This document shows, piece after piece, positions 1 to 8,524 of a stretch of DNA of 64,000 nucleotides. The notes beneath the pieces are model-generated. The model did not search any database and had not been told where the DNA came from. It saw nothing but the letters and a program-made list of their open reading frames with translations. Numbering within the stretch: position 1 is the first letter of the stretch; every line of letters starts with the position of its first letter. This stretch comes from Corallococcus coralloides DSM 2259 (GTDB taxonomy: Bacteria; Myxococcota; Myxococcia; Myxococcales; Myxococcaceae), in contig NC_017030.1 in assembly GCF_000255295.1 (NCBI RefSeq), positions 8,592,328-8,656,327 on the forward strand, written 5' to 3'. The position numbers and the translations under genes are program-made.

Positions 1-225
1 CGCTATGCCACCACCAACCCCGTGGGCGCGCGCGAGCTGGCGGAGACCTGGCTCATCCGCATCCTCTACCTGCGGGACCAGGCCCTGGCGCAGCAATTCC
101 TCCAGAACGTGGAGAAGACCGGGTCCTTCAATGCGCCAGGCGATGGCTTGACCATCAACAATGTGGGCACCCGGCCCGCCTACCTCAACGCCCAGTACGT
201 CTATAACGCGGGCGCGCAGATTTGA
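1..225 (+). CDS. 3' end of an unidentified protein (partial)
   Basis: Only the last 74 codons are in the window; the frame is open from base 1 to a TGA at 223-225. The tail reads as a helical stretch (ELAETWLIRILYLRDQALAQ) followed by a Gly/Asn-rich end (GLTINNVGTRPAYLNAQY). Third-position G/C bias supports a real gene. I recognise no family, and with the N-terminus missing nothing can be said about function. The next gene, at 455-1423, runs in the opposite direction, so this one ends a plus-strand unit; the 229 bp between them hold no convincing feature. Confidence 0.7.
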   Translation, partial: RYATTNPVGARELAETWLIRILYLRDQALAQQFLQNVEKTGSFNAPGDGLTINNVGTRPAYLNAQYVYNAGAQI

Positions 226-454
226 GCGGAGCCGCCCTGGCTCCGGGGCGACCTGCACCTGGTTCCGGCCGCCGCGCCTGACCGCGTAGAGCGCCGCGTC
301 CGCCTCAACTGAAGACGCGGCGCGGGAAGACCGGGAGCCGGATGGCCTTGGAGCGCGTTGGGGGCTCCGATGCCACGGCTCTTCCTTTCGTAGCGGAGGA
401 GTGGGTGCGGCTGCCAACGTGGTTCAGGAACAGTCGAGCCGTGGCCCTGCGCGT

Positions 455-1423
455 TCAATTCACATTGCGCGGTTCCAAGCCCTTCGCCTTTGGCTTCTCC
501 ATCCGCTTTCCGCTCGGACCGAAGCAGCCCACGCGCGCCTGCTCCGCGTCCCATTTATCGGACATGCCCGTCGCGCCGTTCACCATGGTCACCACGGGCT
601 TGCCCCTGTACTCGGCGGTATATCCGACATATCCGTAGACGATGGTGTTCCTGAAGCCCGCTGCCCACAAGTAGCGGGCGACGTTCTGCGCGAAGGACTT
701 CTTGCGCTTTCCCTCTCGCGTCGGGTTGTAGCCTGAGTTGCACGACATGATGTGGATGAACCCGATATCGTTCGGCACGTCACGGATGATCACCTCCGCG
801 AGTTGGTCGGCCGTGCGATCCTCGGGGTGCATTTCTTGTCCGTGGGCCCCGAGGATTTGCGTGCTGCCGTGCGCCACAATCCACAGGTGATCGTTCTCGC
901 CAAGGGCGAACCTGCTGTTCTTGATTTTCCGCCCCGAGTTCGCGTCACCAAAGAAAAGCACACACTCCGGTGGAAAGACCCGGCGCCTCTTCTCACCGGT
1001 GCCCTTGTTTTGTTTCTTGAGGTAGCCCCAGACACTCTCAGCCTGCCTCACGACCTCACAGCCACGACGGTCTTCTTTATACACCGTGTCCGTGACCGCC
1101 GAGACCACGGCATGCCAGCGACACGGACGTTGGCTGAGCTGCGTGTACAGCTCCTCGAGCACCTCGTCATCGATGTCGAGCACCGGGGCCTCATGCCCCT
1201 GGACTGCTTTCTTCTCATCCCAGGCCTCTCCCTTCTCGTCTTGCGCGCTGGCGGATTGCTCCTGCTGCTCGTCGACGCGGTTGACGAAGTCGGCAAACGT
1301 TATCGGCGCCCGCGGCGCGTCCTGCTTGAAGGGGGACGGGCTGGTGGGAGACAGCCCTCGGCCGCAGACCGGGCACGTCGAACCCAGGATGTAGAACTCA
1401 TTGTGCGCCGGACAGACGGGCAT
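455..1423 (-). CDS. Caspase-like / C80-like cysteine peptidase domain protein
   Basis: A 322-residue protein. The start is taken at ATG 1423, preceded by a GGAG-like site; the open frame reaches 1516 but the extra part looks non-coding. The N-terminus has a zinc-ribbon-like set C4-x2-H7 and C17-x2-C20. A central charged, Gln-rich linker (about 45-80) leads to an alpha/beta domain with WIVAHG (His185) and HIMSCNSG (Cys228). That is the His-Gly then Cys arrangement of clan CD peptidases such as C80 self-processing toxin domains, CHAT and caspase-like proteases. No signal peptide is visible. The pairing of a metal-binding knuckle with a clan CD domain suggests an intracellular protease or toxin-like effector, which is inference. 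A non-peptidase fold with the same motif spacing cannot be excluded. Confidence 0.72.
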   Translation of the reverse strand: MPVCPAHNEFYILGSTCPVCGRGLSPTSPSPFKQDAPRAPITFADFVNRVDEQQEQSASAQDEKGEAWDEKKAVQGHEAPVLDIDDEVLEELYTQLSQRPCRWHAVVSAVTDTVYKEDRRGCEVVRQAESVWGYLKKQNKGTGEKRRRVFPPECVLFFGDANSGRKIKNSRFALGENDHLWIVAHGSTQILGAHGQEMHPEDRTADQLAEVIIRDVPNDIGFIHIMSCNSGYNPTREGKRKKSFAQNVARYLWAAGFRNTIVYGYVGYTAEYRGKPVVTMVNGATGMSDKWDAEQARVGCFGPSGKRMEKPKAKGLEPRNVN

Positions 1424-1791
1424 CGTTCGACTCCAAGCGGATGGGCTCCATCCAGCCGAATTCGCAAGCCTTCGAGGGAGCAATCCATCGTCCTCCCCAG
1501 CAAGGCCAGGGGTCAATTGTCGTCAACAGGTGTCTCAATCAGGCCGGCGTGGCCCATGACCCGTTGCTCGTCGTCCACGACGTCGGGGGTAGGGCCCTCA
1601 GTCAGGCGAACGGAGCCCCCGCCATCGCCCCGGAGTCACCGGACCGGGGGAAGACCTCCCGTTCAACTCGGCTTGATTCAAGCGAGCGGTGCCGACCCCG
1701 TCATCGGGACGAAGACGTTCCCGTCTACGAGGCCGGTCCCTTCCACCTCCAGCGCTTCATCACGGGCCTGTCGCCCTCGGAGGAGAACCAC
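1424..1791. other. Intergenic region, 368 bp
   Basis: This lies between the divergent starts of the cysteine-peptidase-like gene (minus) and the small HTH gene (plus). One plus frame stays open from about 1441 into the HTH gene, but its early residues are low-complexity and unlike a protein, so I treat it as non-coding. No clear palindrome or promoter consensus was seen. Confidence 0.4.
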
Positions 1792-2043
1792 ATGGGTGAG
1801 GCCATTCTGCGCGGCGACGGCACGGTCGAGTACCTCAAGACCTACCGGCTCTCGGCGGCGCAGACGCGCCGGGCCTACCTGCTCAAGCAGCTCGCGCAGG
1901 GGGGCTGGAGCCTGGAGCGCACCGCCGAGCATCTCAAGACGACCCAGGACGAGCTCATCGTCCGACTGCGCAACGCGGGCTTCGGCTACCAGCTCAAGGA
2001 GCACGTCCTCAAGGCGGCCGAAGCCCGGCTCGCGCGGCGCTGA
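1792..2043 (+). CDS. Small HTH (Fis-like) protein
   Basis: An 83-residue protein. ATG 1792 is preceded by a strong ribosome site (GGAGGAG, about six bases upstream), which decides the start although the frame is open further upstream. The sequence LLKQLAQGGWSLERTAEHLK (about residues 26-45) resembles the helix-turn-helix tail of Fis-type sigma-54 activators, where a short helix is followed by a recognition helix. The protein is basic at the C-terminus (EARLARR). It could be a free-standing DNA-binding protein or the remnant of a larger regulator. Family assignment is by resemblance only. Confidence 0.6.
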   Translation: MGEAILRGDGTVEYLKTYRLSAAQTRRAYLLKQLAQGGWSLERTAEHLKTTQDELIVRLRNAGFGYQLKEHVLKAAEARLARR

Positions 2044-2106
2044 GCGCTACGCCGGGGTGACTCTCACGGTGGTGCAACAGGAAGTCCTTGTCGTTCTGCA
2101 CCGCGG

Positions 2107-2622
2107 TCAGATGAGGCGAACCCGGGGGTCCCCGGCGTCCTGGAGCAGCGAGAATCCGACGCGGTAGCGCTCCTGGATGTCGGGGACGGAGGTCAGCGCG
2201 CGGACGGCCTCGTCCCAGTCCGGCCAGGTGAGCTGCTCCGAACGGACGGCGTCGCTGAAGGGCGTGTCATCCGTGAGGTGGAAGTGCACCTGGCCCACGT
2301 CCTGCCGGGGACCCGCGTTGACGAGCACCGACGCGGGGGCGCGCTGCCGTGCTCCGGCGATGAGCGCGAAGAGGTCCGCGCGAAGCACTGCGTGGCGCGG
2401 GTGCGCCAGGGCGAAGACATCCGGCACGCCGCGCAGGGGAACGGCGATGTGGTGGAAGGTGCCGTAGACAGGACGCGGGTGGCGGTAGATGGCGGCCTGC
2501 TCCGAGCGGTCCACGGAGGTGAGGGGCAGCAGCCGGTCCGCATGCGCGAAGCCGAAGCGCACCAGGGAGCCGGAGGCAGGGGTGCGCGCCATCCGGAACG
2601 CCAGCTGTTTCAGGGTTGCCAT
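2107..2622 (-). CDS. HIT-superfamily-like hydrolase
   Basis: A 171-residue protein; ATG 2622 is preceded by AAGGA. The diagnostic stretch is N102-A-G followed by G110-Q-V-H113-F-H115, which matches the HIT core NxG...GQxVxHxHxH with the last His replaced by Thr. CDP-diacylglycerol pyrophosphatase (Cdh) shows a similar HxHxS ending. HIT proteins hydrolyse or transfer nucleoside phosphates through the central His. The N-terminal 20 residues (MATLKQLAFRMARTPASGSL) have a vestigial second copy about 1.1 kb away at 3717-3756. The gene stands alone, convergent with the HTH gene and followed upstream by the DUF2378-like gene in the same direction. Confidence 0.75.
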   Translation of the reverse strand: MATLKQLAFRMARTPASGSLVRFGFAHADRLLPLTSVDRSEQAAIYRHPRPVYGTFHHIAVPLRGVPDVFALAHPRHAVLRADLFALIAGARQRAPASVLVNAGPRQDVGQVHFHLTDDTPFSDAVRSEQLTWPDWDEAVRALTSVPDIQERYRVGFSLLQDAGDPRVRLI

Positions 2623-2787
2623 GAACGTCCTTCGCTCGGGTGTCCGTCGAAGGAAGCTTGCCCTCGCGGTCTGACAGCCTGCTCCGGTGGTTCTACCCCA
2701 GGCAGGATGCTCAAACGCAGGGCGGTGGACTCGTGCTGCGCCGGCTCGCGTTTCCTTCCAATTCAACACGCGCTGAGTGCTTCGTGC

Positions 2788-3390
2788 TCACCACGTCAGC
2801 AGGTAGCGGCCCACCCGGCCGTTCTCGGAGACCTGTACCGGCGCGACGGTGCCCTGCTCCCGGGTGAGCTCGAAGGCGAACTGGAACACGCCCTCCCACG
2901 CGACGAAGACGAGGCGCGGGGCGGGCTCCACGAGTCGCACCACCAGTTCCCCGGAGCGGGGAGAGAGCGCGGTGTAGCTGTACTCGGTGCCGTGCTCGTA
3001 CATGCCACCAATGGCGCCGTAGCGGCTGAAGAGGGTGGACGGAGAGGCGCCCATCAGGCCCAGCAGCGTCTCGGCGAACTGGCGCACCATGGGCCCATAG
3101 CCGTCCCGGGTCACCTCCAGGCTGAACCGGCGGACGGCGTCCTCGCCACCGTCCATCGCCACCGCCGCGTAGATGTCGTCCAGCACCGAGCGATGCACCC
3201 ACGACGTGCGCAGGATGAGCTTGTCGAAGTAGACGGCCGTCGCGGGGCTCACCCGCTGGCGCATGGTGGCGCGCACGCCCTTTTTGTCGAAGTACTTCAG
3301 GAAGTTGAGGATCGAGGTTCCGCTCACCTCGTGCAGGGCGGCAGGAGCCTTGTCTTGGGAGGACGGGGACGGGGCGCTGCTCGGGTTCAT
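2788..3390 (-). CDS. DUF2378 (TIGR02265)-like myxobacterial protein
   Basis: A 200-residue protein; ATG 3390 follows a GGGAG site, and the longer frame to 3444 adds only basic low-complexity residues. It opens with a Ser/Pro/Gln-rich tail and then VSGTSILNFLKYFDKKGVRA, a central helical part with WVHRSVLDDIYAAVAM, and a final beta-rich part ending GRVGRYLLTW. This layout matches the paralogous family TIGR02265/DUF2378 that is expanded in Myxococcus and relatives, whose role is unknown. There is no signal peptide or transmembrane segment. The assignment is from memory of the family pattern and needs a profile search. Confidence 0.7.
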   Translation of the reverse strand: MNPSSAPSPSSQDKAPAALHEVSGTSILNFLKYFDKKGVRATMRQRVSPATAVYFDKLILRTSWVHRSVLDDIYAAVAMDGGEDAVRRFSLEVTRDGYGPMVRQFAETLLGLMGASPSTLFSRYGAIGGMYEHGTEYSYTALSPRSGELVVRLVEPAPRLVFVAWEGVFQFAFELTREQGTVAPVQVSENGRVGRYLLTW

Positions 3391-3869
3391 GGGTGCTCCC
3401 CCGCGGCGGTGCCCACGCCGTCCATTGACTGGCGTTCCAGGCATTGTGCCGTGAATGCGAAATCATCTGATTTCACTGAACTCAAGAAGAAGACACTCGC
3501 GGTGAAAACAGATCCTCCGGGCCCACAAGGCACCCAACCGACGGGGAGGGACGAGGGCCTTCCGAAGCACCTGGGCCTGCCCACGGCAGGTGCGAGGCCG
3601 GCCCCGGCGCGCGGGCCCCTCCAAGCCGCAGGGTGTTGAAGCTCAAGCCGCCAGGGCCAACTGGATACCTGCGTGTTGGTACGGGAGAGCTCGCGGCCCA
3701 CCGGCACGAGCCGTGAGTGCGCGCCATCCGGAACACCCGCTGCTTGAGGGTTGCCAGTTTGCTCCGACACCGATGACCGGGGCGTCCGGCAAGATTTACT
3801 GGTATAACAGCTTTGCCTGTTTTTCCATATACAGGCCTGTAATTCCCCCGCATTCACCAAGGAGTCTCC
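3391..3869. other. Intergenic region, 479 bp, with a gene relic
   Basis: No intact gene. Bases 3717-3756 repeat the first codons of the HIT-like gene (reverse strand; about 36 of 40 bases match 2581-2620). Their start codon is lost and the following sequence has decayed. The 3' part (3790-3869) is AT-richer and probably carries the promoter of the metalloprotease gene. Confidence 0.6.
3717..3756 (-). pseudogene. Relic of a duplicated HIT-like gene 5' end
   Basis: The reverse strand reads LATLKQRVFRMARTHGS, against MATLKQLAFRMARTPASGS at the start of the HIT-like protein. The match extends over about 40 bases with roughly four differences and then disappears. The ATG has become CTG, and no domain core follows, so this is a fragment left by duplication or recombination rather than a gene. 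Confidence 0.6.
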
Positions 3870-5030
3870 ATGTTCTCAAGAAGCTTCGTACTTGCGGCAG
3901 GGTGCATCGCGCTGGGACTCGGGTGCGGCGAGCCCGCGGATGAGACGCAGGAAATCGTTGGCAACCTGGTCAGTGCCGGGTTCCCGTCCAACGACATCAT
4001 GGTCGTCGATGGGAAGGTCTATGTCGGGCGGGACGCCGAGGTGTCCCTGGACGCCTCTCGCGAGATGCTCGCGGCCAGCGCGACCCCTGGGGAGCAGTAC
4101 CGCACGAACAACGTCGTCAGCCCCTCCCTGACGAAGATCTGCATCAACGGTTCAGCGTTCACCGGCGTGTTCAGCACGGCGCTGGACCTGGCCATCCAGA
4201 ACTACGACGAGCTGCCGCTTACCTTCTCCATGGCGCGCACGCCGAGCACCGGCTGCAGCTTCACCATCAACGCGGTCATCGACCCGAACATGAATGGTGG
4301 CGTGGCCGGGTTCCCGGCGAACGGCAACCCATTCGGGCAGATCACCATCGGCGGCCTGCTCAGCCAGTACGGCGTCGACGTCATCGAGCACGTCATCACG
4401 CATGAGATTGGCCACACCATCGGCTTCCGGCACTCGGACTACTACAACCGCGCCATCAGCTGTGGCTCCGGCGGCAACGAGGGTGACGCCGGTGTCGGCG
4501 CGATCCACATTCCGGGCACGCCGACCACGGCGAGCGTCGGCGCCTCGATCATGAACTCCTGTTTCCGCGCGGTCGAGTCGGGCGAGTTCACCGACAGCGA
4601 CCGCACCGCGCTGGCCGCGATGTACACGGCCGCCTCCGCCCCCGCCCTGGTCAGCGCCCTGGACCCGAATCGCTGCCTGGACGTGACCGGTGGCAGCTCG
4701 GCGCAAGGAACGGCCACCCAGCTCTGGGAGTGCAACGGCACCGCCGCGCAGCAGTGGACCCTGACCGCTCAAGGCGAGCTGCGAAGCAGCCTGGCGCCCA
4801 ATCTCTGTCTGGACGTCTTCAACGGCGACCCGACGCCGGGCACGCGCGTCCAGATCTACGGGTGCAATGGCACGGCCGCCCAGCGGTGGACGGTGGTGGG
4901 CGCCACGGTGCGGAGCGCCCTGGCCCCCAACCTCTGCCTGGATGTCTTCAATGCCAGCACGACGCCAGGAACCAAGATTCAGGTCTGGGGATGCAACGGC
5001 ACGAATGCCCAGAACTGGTCCACGCGCTGA
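3870..5030 (+). CDS. Secreted HExxH zinc metalloprotease with ricin-type lectin domain
   Basis: A 386-residue lipoprotein; ATG 3870 is preceded by AAGGAG. A signal peptide ends in a lipobox (LGLGC). The catalytic region has HEIGHTIGFRH (His178, Glu179, His182, His188), the zinc-binding motif of metzincin-like peptidases; the M57 (HEIGH) family is the best fit. A downstream Met in ASIMNS could form the Met-turn. From about residue 255 come three ricin-B/CBM13 repeats, each with CLD and a QxW motif (QQW, QRW, QNW), which should bind sugars. It is probably an outer-surface or released protease targeted to glycans. It is monocistronic, convergent with the next gene. Confidence 0.88.
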   Translation: MFSRSFVLAAGCIALGLGCGEPADETQEIVGNLVSAGFPSNDIMVVDGKVYVGRDAEVSLDASREMLAASATPGEQYRTNNVVSPSLTKICINGSAFTGVFSTALDLAIQNYDELPLTFSMARTPSTGCSFTINAVIDPNMNGGVAGFPANGNPFGQITIGGLLSQYGVDVIEHVITHEIGHTIGFRHSDYYNRAISCGSGGNEGDAGVGAIHIPGTPTTASVGASIMNSCFRAVESGEFTDSDRTALAAMYTAASAPALVSALDPNRCLDVTGGSSAQGTATQLWECNGTAAQQWTLTAQGELRSSLAPNLCLDVFNGDPTPGTRVQIYGCNGTAAQRWTVVGATVRSALAPNLCLDVFNASTTPGTKIQVWGCNGTNAQNWSTR

Positions 5031-5076
5031 AGGTGTCGCCCCCCAAGCATCGGTCGCCCCGGGCTGAACCCAGGAT

Positions 5077-6282
5077 TCACTCCAGGGCGGACGCCTGGGG
5101 GTTCGTGAATCCGATGAGCTGATGTCCCGCGACGACGCGGACGGTGTTGTCCGGCGGCGCCGGGTTCTTCGTGAGCACGGCGCCGTTCCGCATGAACGCG
5201 GTGCGAATGCGCGTCATGGGGCTCGCGGCGTGGGCCTGGGCCAGCAGGGCGGACGCTTCCGCGGGGATGTCCACGAAGCCGCGCGCTCCCGGCGCGATGC
5301 ACGTGAGGACGACCTGCTTCGCCTTCGCCGGAGGCAGCGCGAACGGGGAAAGGCCCACCGTGGGCCCATCCGTCGTCTGGAGCTGGATGATGGTGAACTC
5401 CGCCGAGCCGCACGCGCCCCCCTCTCCCGCGCAGCCCAGCCGGAAGGCGCGGCCGTCTAGGGGAACGTGGTCGAGCAGCCCCACCGTGGCCGTATCGGCC
5501 GTGAAGGCGCTCCCGATGGCGGCCACCGTCGTCTCCGGGAAACGGAAGGGCGAGCCCTCCTTGGGAGTGATGCGGACCCGGACCTGATCGGAGTCACGGA
5601 GCGGATCCCCGGGGGCTTCGTCCTCCGGAGTCCCCGGCACCGGCCCCGCGCCAGCAAGCACCTGGTAGGAGCCCACGCCAGGCGCCGGGTCCGCGCCCGG
5701 CGCCTTCGCCACCCGCACCTCCGTGGCCCCCGTCACCGACACGATGGGGAAGCTTCCGCTCCCCGCCAGGCTCAAGTAGCGCCCCACGTCGTCCGGAACG
5801 AACGCCGCGCCCTGGATGGAGACCCTCGCGGTGTTGGGCGGCGCCCCCGTGCCCGCGACCGCGTGCGCCAGGACGATCTCCCCCTCCCCCGCCGCGGTCG
5901 GGCAGACGTACCCCGCGCCTTCCTGGAAGACACACGCCGGCCCCAGGCTCGCGCTCGTCCCCTCGAGGGTCAGGGTGCCCACGTCTCCGGTGGGCCGTGG
6001 CGGCGGGTCGGACGCCATGTCGTAGACCCAGACCTTGCAGCCGGTGATCTGCCCCGGCTCCTCGTCATAGTCGGGAGCCCGCGTCGCGGTGCTCATGTCG
6101 ACGAGCAGTGACAACCCGTGTCCAAGGTGCGGAGCCCCCAGCAGCCTGCGGTCCTGGATGGAGAGGGTGCCTGCGTGGGTGGAGGCCAGCGTCCCCGAAT
6201 CGGGGGGCCCGTCAGTACCCTCCGAGGGGCACCCACACAGCGCCAGAAGGACCACGAGCCCGGGGATTCTTGATGCCGACAT
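5077..6282 (-). CDS. Secreted lipoprotein of unknown function
   Basis: A 401-residue protein with a lipoprotein signal peptide (LLALCGC) and good ribosome site AAGGAG before ATG 6282. The mature part is Gly/Pro/Thr-rich and beta-type, with scattered Cys residues (for example CAGEGGACG) suggesting disulphides. It has no motif I recognise. It is transcribed divergently from the TetR gene at 6426, with two operator-like repeats in the 143-bp gap, one of them 25 bp upstream of this start codon. It is therefore a likely target of that repressor. Confidence 0.82.
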   Translation of the reverse strand: MSASRIPGLVVLLALCGCPSEGTDGPPDSGTLASTHAGTLSIQDRRLLGAPHLGHGLSLLVDMSTATRAPDYDEEPGQITGCKVWVYDMASDPPPRPTGDVGTLTLEGTSASLGPACVFQEGAGYVCPTAAGEGEIVLAHAVAGTGAPPNTARVSIQGAAFVPDDVGRYLSLAGSGSFPIVSVTGATEVRVAKAPGADPAPGVGSYQVLAGAGPVPGTPEDEAPGDPLRDSDQVRVRITPKEGSPFRFPETTVAAIGSAFTADTATVGLLDHVPLDGRAFRLGCAGEGGACGSAEFTIIQLQTTDGPTVGLSPFALPPAKAKQVVLTCIAPGARGFVDIPAEASALLAQAHAASPMTRIRTAFMRNGAVLTKNPAPPDNTVRVVAGHQLIGFTNPQASALE

Positions 6283-6306
6283 GGGAGCTCCTTGTCTGCC
6301 TTTAAA

Positions 6307-6321
6307 GTAATCAACGATTAC
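6307..6321. promoter_or_regulatory. Operator-like palindrome, site 1
   Basis: GTAATC-AAC-GATTAC is a perfect 6-bp inverted repeat with a 3-bp centre, AT-rich against a GC-rich background, in the gap between divergent lipoprotein and TetR genes. The flank ATCGAAC is shared with site 2, 54 bp away. This is the classic position for autoregulation by a TetR repressor. Confidence 0.65.
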
Positions 6322-6359
6322 ATCGAACGGATAGAGCCGGGCCCGGGTTCGCGCAATAA

Positions 6360-6382
6360 AATAAGCACCGATTACATTGAAC
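6360..6382. promoter_or_regulatory. Operator-like repeat, site 2
   Basis: The right half GATTACAT(T)GAAC matches site 1 (GATTACATCGAAC) with one change, while the left half (ATAAGC) is degenerate. It lies 44 bp upstream of the TetR start codon. Two copies at 54-bp spacing would let one repressor control both divergent promoters. Confidence 0.55.
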
Positions 6383-6425
6383 CCGCGTTGCGGTGTCGGA
6401 TGGCGCCCCCTATGCTCGCCGCACC

Positions 6426-7115
6426 ATGTCCGAGCGCCGACGGCCCATCGCCAAGAAGTCCCCGTCCGCGTACCACCACGGCAACCTGCGCGAGGCGTTG
6501 ATCGCCGCCGCGCTCCGGCTCATTGGCAGTGGAGAGGACGTCAACCTGCGCGAGGCGGCACGGCTCGTGGGCGTGTCACCGGGTGCCCCGTTCCGGCACT
6601 TCAGCGACAAGGCCGCGTTGTTGGCCGCCGTGGCCGAGGAGACGATGCGGCGCTTCCGCCGCGAGGTCGGCAGCGCGCTCGACGCGGCCCCCCCCACTCC
6701 GGCCGCGCGCATCCACGCGATGGCCATGGCGTATCTGCGGTTCGCGCTGGGAGAGTCCGCCTACTTCCGTGCGTTCGCGCGCGCAGGGGAGATTGGCTTC
6801 TTCGACAGCGACTTCTACAAGAAGGAGAACCAGGAGACGCTGGACTCGCTCGACAGGTTGATTCTGGAAGGGCAGCAGCGCGGCGAAGTCACGTCAGGAG
6901 ACCTGCGCATCGTGCACCTGGCATCGCGGGCCTTCGTCTATGGCCTGGGCCGCATGTACGTGGAGGGCCACTTCGCGCGCATGGGGCTCGGCGAGGAGGA
7001 CCCGGTCTCCGTGGCCCAGAAGGCGCTCGCGGTCTTCGAACAGGGGCTCCTGCGCGCCAGCCCCGCCCGCGCGCGAGGACCGTCCTCGCGCGCCCCCAAG
7101 GACACGCCTCCCTGA
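6426..7115 (+). CDS. TetR-family transcriptional repressor (WHG-domain type)
   Basis: A 229-residue protein. ATG 6426 (MSERRRPIAKK) is chosen over the ATG 33 bp upstream because the extra residues lack family resemblance. The N-terminus has a TetR DNA-binding domain: YHHGNLREALIAAALRLI, then the HTH NLREAARLVGVSPGAPFRHFSDKAALLAA. The C-terminal ligand domain (from about 75) with FRAFARAGEIGF and YGLGRMYVEGHF fits the WHG/TetR_C_33 subgroup. It is probably an autorepressor acting at the two GATTAC sites upstream and also on the divergent lipoprotein gene. The inducer is unknown. Confidence 0.9.
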   Translation: MSERRRPIAKKSPSAYHHGNLREALIAAALRLIGSGEDVNLREAARLVGVSPGAPFRHFSDKAALLAAVAEETMRRFRREVGSALDAAPPTPAARIHAMAMAYLRFALGESAYFRAFARAGEIGFFDSDFYKKENQETLDSLDRLILEGQQRGEVTSGDLRIVHLASRAFVYGLGRMYVEGHFARMGLGEEDPVSVAQKALAVFEQGLLRASPARARGPSSRAPKDTPP

Positions 7116-7187
7116 CGCGAAGCCCCTGTGACGCGCTCGCGCGGAATACTGGCAGGCAGCTTCACGTTGCCCACGGTTTCTCCGAGC

Positions 7188-8516
7188 ATGCCCCCAGCTC
7201 CTTCCGAGGTCTTGCCCCCCAGCGCCGTGGCCCGTCCTGTGGACTCCAGCGAGCGACTGGCGCTCCTTGACGCGCTGCGCGGCTTTGCCCTGTGCGGCGT
7301 GTTCATCTCCAATGTGATGGTGTGGTTCAGCGGCAGGGTATTCCTGCCGCGAGAGCAGACCCTCGCGGCGATGAACAACGCTTCGCTCGCCGATACCGTC
7401 GCATGGCAGGCGTACGTGTTCCTCGTGGCGGGGAAGTTCATCACCCTCTTCTCGTTCCTCTTCGGCCTCGGCTTCGCGGTGCAGATGGGCCGCGCCGAGG
7501 CGCGAGGGACCTCCATCACGCCGCTCTATGTCCGGCGGCTGGGGGTGATGCTGGTGATGGGGCTCTCCCACCTGTTCCTCATCTGGTACGGCGACATCCT
7601 CAGCACCTACGCGGTGTTGGGCTTCGGCCTGCTCCTGTTCCGGGGGCGCTCGGAACGGACGCTGCTCATCTGCGCCCTGCTGTTCGCCCTGGGGTGGTCC
7701 GTTGTGGGCGTGGCCATCCTCAAGCTGCCGCAGCTGATGGCGGACACGCCAGAGGCCGGCGCGGCCATCGTCAAGGCGGCCAACGAGAAGTCCGCGGCCA
7801 TCAAGGCGCAGACGCTGGCGGCCTACATCCACGGGAGCTGGCTGGACACGACGCAGGCGACCTTCCACTTCTTCTTCCGCGACTACTTCCCGCTGCTGCT
7901 GACCATCACGCTCTCGACGTTTGGCCGGTTCCTGCTGGGCCTGCTGGCGGGCAGGCGCCGCATCTTCCACGACGTGCCCCAGCACCTGGGGCTGTTCCGC
8001 CGGATCCTCGGGTGGGGGCTCGTGGCCGGGGTGATTGGCAGCGGCAGCGGCCTGGTGCTGCAGCAGCTCATGCTGAAGCAGGTCTTCACCCCGGAGACGC
8101 TGCCGACGTGGGTGTCCTTCGCCATGGCGCCGCTGCGGAACCTGGGTGAGCTGGGCTTCGCGGCCGTCTACGTGTCCGGCATCACCCTGCTCTTCCAGCG
8201 AGCCACCTGGCAGCGAGCGCTGGGGCTGCTCGCGCCAGTGGGCCGCATGGCGCTGACGAACTACCTGTCACAGTCGATCATCAGCGTGCTGTTCTTCTAC
8301 GGGTTCGGACTGGGCTTCATCACGAAGCTGGGCCCCGCGGCGTGCGTGGCGTACTGCCTGGCCATCTTCTGCGTCCAGGTGGTGTGGAGCCACCTGTGGC
8401 TGTCGAGGTTCCGCTTCGGCCCCGCGGAGTGGGTGTGGCGGTCGCTGACGTATGGAAAGGCCCAGCCGATGCGCCGGGATGACGCCGCGGGCCAACGCAC
8501 GACGGCGCCCGCGTAG
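7188..8516 (+). CDS. DUF418-family membrane protein (YeiB-like)
   Basis: A 442-residue polytopic membrane protein. RLALLDALRGFALCGVFISN near the N-terminus and the C-terminal block with GLLAPVGRMALTNYLSQSII and WLSRFRFGPAEWVWRSLTYG are the hallmarks of the DUF418 family, whose role is unresolved (a transport or acyltransferase-like function has been proposed). About eight to ten hydrophobic segments are visible. I start at ATG 7188; a GTG at 7128 in the same frame would add 20 residues without family similarity. It follows the TetR gene by 72 bp in the same direction, so the two may be cotranscribed. Confidence 0.87.
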   Translation: MPPAPSEVLPPSAVARPVDSSERLALLDALRGFALCGVFISNVMVWFSGRVFLPREQTLAAMNNASLADTVAWQAYVFLVAGKFITLFSFLFGLGFAVQMGRAEARGTSITPLYVRRLGVMLVMGLSHLFLIWYGDILSTYAVLGFGLLLFRGRSERTLLICALLFALGWSVVGVAILKLPQLMADTPEAGAAIVKAANEKSAAIKAQTLAAYIHGSWLDTTQATFHFFFRDYFPLLLTITLSTFGRFLLGLLAGRRRIFHDVPQHLGLFRRILGWGLVAGVIGSGSGLVLQQLMLKQVFTPETLPTWVSFAMAPLRNLGELGFAAVYVSGITLLFQRATWQRALGLLAPVGRMALTNYLSQSIISVLFFYGFGLGFITKLGPAACVAYCLAIFCVQVVWSHLWLSRFRFGPAEWVWRSLTYGKAQPMRRDDAAGQRTTAPA

Positions 8517-8524
8517 CTCGGAGG

